Below, piece by piece: positions 61,373 to 64,000 of a stretch of DNA of 64,000 bases. The DNA comes from Hansfordia pulvinata. Lineage: Eukaryota; Ascomycota; Sordariomycetes; Xylariales. Each line of letters begins with the position of its first letter. The first letter of the stretch is position 1. Made by a program: the position numbers and the translations under genes. A model generated the notes under the pieces. It was given only the letters and a program-made list of their open reading frames with translations, made no database searches and was not told the origin of the DNA. The stretch lies in contig BJKQ01000005.1 of the NCBI GenBank assembly GCA_006538405.1, forward strand, positions 1-64,000, read 5' to 3'.

Positions 61373-63283
61373 GTTTTTTTCTTTTCTTTTCCTTTTTTTT
61401 CACAAGGGGTGGTGGACGGTGTTGTGTACTTCAATTCTGGTTAATAAGAGGTGTTAGTCAAAAAAAGGGGACTTGATGCCGGGCTCGGCAAAGGGGGATG
61501 CGGAGGGCTGGACGGGAACAGGGCTATATGTACCGTGCTCCGTGCTCCGGTGTCTCTGAGTCTCACACTTGGAAGGCGTAATGCTTGCAGACTTGGACTT
61601 AGAAGTTGGTGATACTGATACTGATGATGAGAAGAAAGATGGCCTCTCCCAAGCCCAACAAGACGAGGGCAACCTCCGGACTTTATACAACACTTGTTCA
61701 CCGCGAAGAGCAGTCACTCCCACGCAGACTGGTGTCAGGGGTTCCGCTCGTCTGGTCTCTTCCTCTCATAATAGCTAATCACCCGCCTCGAATCGCTTCT
61801 TGGTATGAGGCAAAAAACCTTGGAAAAAGGAATCTCGCTAACCCTCGATGATCTCATGGTGCCACGCAGCACCTGGACTTGTGTCATCGCAACGCAAAGG
61901 GACAGGGCCCCGGAACATCGCGCCGACGAGGAGGGGCAAGAAAGAAAAAAAAAGCCCAATGCCTTGATCGATCCCTGGCCTCGCAAAACATCGCTTGGAG
62001 AAGAGGACATTATTGGGGAAATTGCCGCCACAATGCAACCACACAGGGCATCACCAGTGCCCGTGCCTGCGCGGGCTCGGCGCCGTCGGCGGGCGGCCGT
62101 CGCGAGCGTGCTGGCGAATCATACATAGGCCACGCCGCATCCCGTCAACCTTTCTACTTCCCCGCCTCCGCACGAAATGACTATAACCCGACCTCCCTTG
62201 CTCATGGCGTACTGCGCATGGGAGAGCTGCGTGGCCGGAGACTCACGCTGCCAACGAGGAAGTGATGGGCACCCGGAGCAGGGGGGCCAAGCAGGAATTG
62301 ACGTTGCAGTGCCCCTGGAGAAGACGAGCCAAGTTGGGGTTGGGGTCAGTCAGCAGCCTCGTCGTTTCGAGGGGGGGCCTCATCACTAACTAGTAGGTAT
62401 TCGGCATTCATCCCCGGATTGGCTCATTCGGCACACTCGGTCTGGCGTCCACGTTGCAGTCACAAAACTGAAGACAGGGACCCGGCAGGGGCGTCGTGTC
62501 GTTGGGTAGATACAGGCAAAGTAGGTAAGGTAGACAAGGTGTTCCACGATGAAAAAACAGGAAAGCCCCCAGGCCACGTCATGTCGGGAACATTCATATC
62601 CAATGGAGTCGAAAACAACAATGATCCCTTGTCCATTGGCGGCAGCAACGAAATACTCCGCTCTGTATGACATCGCTCTGTAAAGGCATCGTAAAGGCGG
62701 CGGAGTCCGAATTGCCTGCTCATACCCAGTTGAGCAGCTCCCGGTCCTCGCCCATGCACCCCACAGCCCAAACCTCGCCCTGACTGACCCAAGATGTACA
62801 AATTCTATCGTTTTGTATTCCTGTGGCTCTACCGTTCGTGAGCCCTGTCTTTTTTCGGACCCATTACCCTGGCTTGGATGCTTTCAAAGGTACAATGAAT
62901 ACAACAAACACCAAGGCATGCCGGCGCAGATGAAGCCAAACTATATAACAACCCGGTGAGAAATGGCCAGACTTGCGGTCCCCGTGTGGGAGCGAGTCCC
63001 TCTGTCCTTTCCTCGTCCTTTTTGAACGCAAAGCTTTTGTCTTCGCAACATTCCCACCGAAAAACGAAACGCGCCCCCCTTTTTCCTATCGCGCCGCGCC
63101 TCATATGTGGTCATGATGATGAATCACTAGCCTCTGCAGCCTCTCTTCTCCCACCTAGAAGTAAGTTTCTCGTCCAGCTTTTCCGTGACAAGAATGCTGT
63201 CTGTCGCAAGTCAAGTGCGTCCTGGAAAGGATATCAACAGAAAGAGTGCTTCACTGACGTTGACAACTGGTTGGACCCCACGT
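61373..63283. other. Intergenic region with no gene recognised
   Basis: The first 400 nt should include the hydrophobin promoter. The remaining frames are short and without family resemblance. The last 150 nt should be the 3' UTR of the NAA15 gene. Confidence 0.55.
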
Positions 63284-64000
63284 TTAGACGAACATGGTCA
63301 CTTCGGGCCATCGGTCATGGGCAGCCTTCTTGAAGCCATCTGCCTCCTCGCTTCGCCATTGGCGCAGCAGGCTCAGAATTTCAGAGCCCTGCTCGTGCTC
63401 AATGCCGGGCAGCTCCAGGATCTTGACCAGGGCACCGGCACTCTTCTCGGTCTCCTCGCCCAGAGCCTGTCTCGTCTTGATGGCCGAGATCTTGTGCGCG
63501 GCGCTGTCCTTGTGCTTGGCCTCAAACTCCTCGTTGTACTTCTTCAGGTCCGCCTTGGCGTCAATGGCCGTGAACTCGCTGTTGATCACTTCGGCGACCT
63601 TGGGCGACAGTGACGAGGTCTTGGCGTTAAGTAGTTGGCGGAAGCGTACTGTCTGCTCGTGAACCGTCGAGTTGTCGGGGCCCAGAGCTATCGCGGCGTT
63701 TAGGCACTTCAAAGCGAGCAAGTATTTCTCTGGAGGTCGATTAGTACTTACTGTACTCAAAGCAGGACCGTGTGGCCACTCACCTTTCCTTACGTAAACC
63801 TCGAAACCGGCAATTTGAGATTCAATGTTCTTGGGGCTGAACTGGAGAAGAGGGGTGAGGAACTTGACCGCCTCACCCACGGGGTCTTGAGTAGAGGCGA
63901 GCTTGTAGCCTCGAGGGTCGTCGTCTCTCACAACAGGCTCGCCGTTGGGAGCGGCCTTGGGCTTGTTGGGGTCTTGCTTGGCAGCCTTCTCGGCGGCCTC
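63284..64000 (-). CDS. nat1: NatA auxiliary subunit (NAA15/Nat1-like), C-terminal part only
   Basis: The non-catalytic TPR subunit of N-terminal acetyltransferase A, which anchors the catalytic subunit to the ribosome. Visible exons are 63784-64000 and 63284-63729. The 54-nt intron starts GTGAGT, has a CTAAT branch region and ends CCAG, joining VRK to EKYLLALKCLNAAIALGPDN in phase. Family blocks: AAEKAAKQDPNKPKA, GYKLASTQDPVGEAVKFLTP, SPKNIESQIAGFEVYVR and VHEQTVRFRQLLN, with a C-terminus FKKAAHDRWPEVTMFV. The 5' part of the gene lies beyond 64000, so the start and TPR body are not seen. Confidence 0.88.
   Translation of the reverse strand, partial: EAAEKAAKQDPNKPKAAPNGEPVVRDDDPRGYKLASTQDPVGEAVKFLTPLLQFSPKNIESQIAGFEVYVRKGEWPHGPALSTVSTNRPPEKYLLALKCLNAAIALGPDNSTVHEQTVRFRQLLNAKTSSLSPKVAEVINSEFTAIDAKADLKKYNEEFEAKHKDSAAHKISAIKTRQALGEETEKSAGALVKILELPGIEHEQGSEILSLLRQWRSEEADGFKKAAHDRWPEVTMFV

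Overview
The window is nuclear DNA of a filamentous ascomycete, most likely a sordariomycete. The signs are GC-rich exons with G/C-ending codons, short GT-AG introns (about 50-100 nt) with CTAAC/CTGAC branch points, a class II hydrophobin, and several Pezizomycotina-type gene families. I saw no bacterial-style operons, transposase genes, tRNA, rRNA or CRISPR arrays. The species cannot be named from this sequence.

Layout: an OPT oligopeptide transporter runs off the left edge (1-1863, minus). A gene desert of about 9.4 kb follows (1.9-11.3 kb), then a pyrimidine-rich leader and a conserved fungal protein of unknown function (12147-13487, plus). Next are a PHD-finger protein (14862-16649, plus), a TPR-like acidic protein (17801-19865, plus), an ATP-grasp-like protein (21622-23796, plus), a secreted arylsulfotransferase-family protein (24270-26064, minus), a Vba/Fnx-type MFS transporter (27066-28973, plus), an Ish1/Msc1 nuclear-envelope-type protein (30592-32496, plus), an SH3/zinc-binding protein (34312-38021, plus) and an acidic nuclear-type protein (39431-41254, minus). 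A second desert (41.3-47.6 kb) precedes a kinesin-6-like motor (47582-50707, plus). The right part holds an LCM-type methyltransferase (54571-55518, plus), a secreted protein of unknown function (55832-57208, minus), a predicted single-pass membrane protein (58529-59662, minus), a class II hydrophobin (61049-61372, minus) and the C-terminal part of NAA15, the auxiliary subunit of N-terminal acetyltransferase A (63284-64000, minus, runs off the right edge).

The genes are mostly unrelated housekeeping, surface and transport functions. The only neighbourhood that might act together is ATP-grasp / arylsulfotransferase / MFS at 21.6-29 kb, and that is a weak inference.

Two patterns stand out. First, four genes (OPT, PHD, ATP-grasp, SH3) are interrupted by about nine one-base frame changes, most at short G or C runs and with recognisable protein on both sides. 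This looks more like base-calling error in the assembly than gene death, but it could be either. Second, the 8-mer TACGAGTA/TACTCGTA occurs about 40 times by eye, where about two are expected by chance. It often forms perfect 14-16 bp palindromes, and every copy I located lies outside the coding exons.
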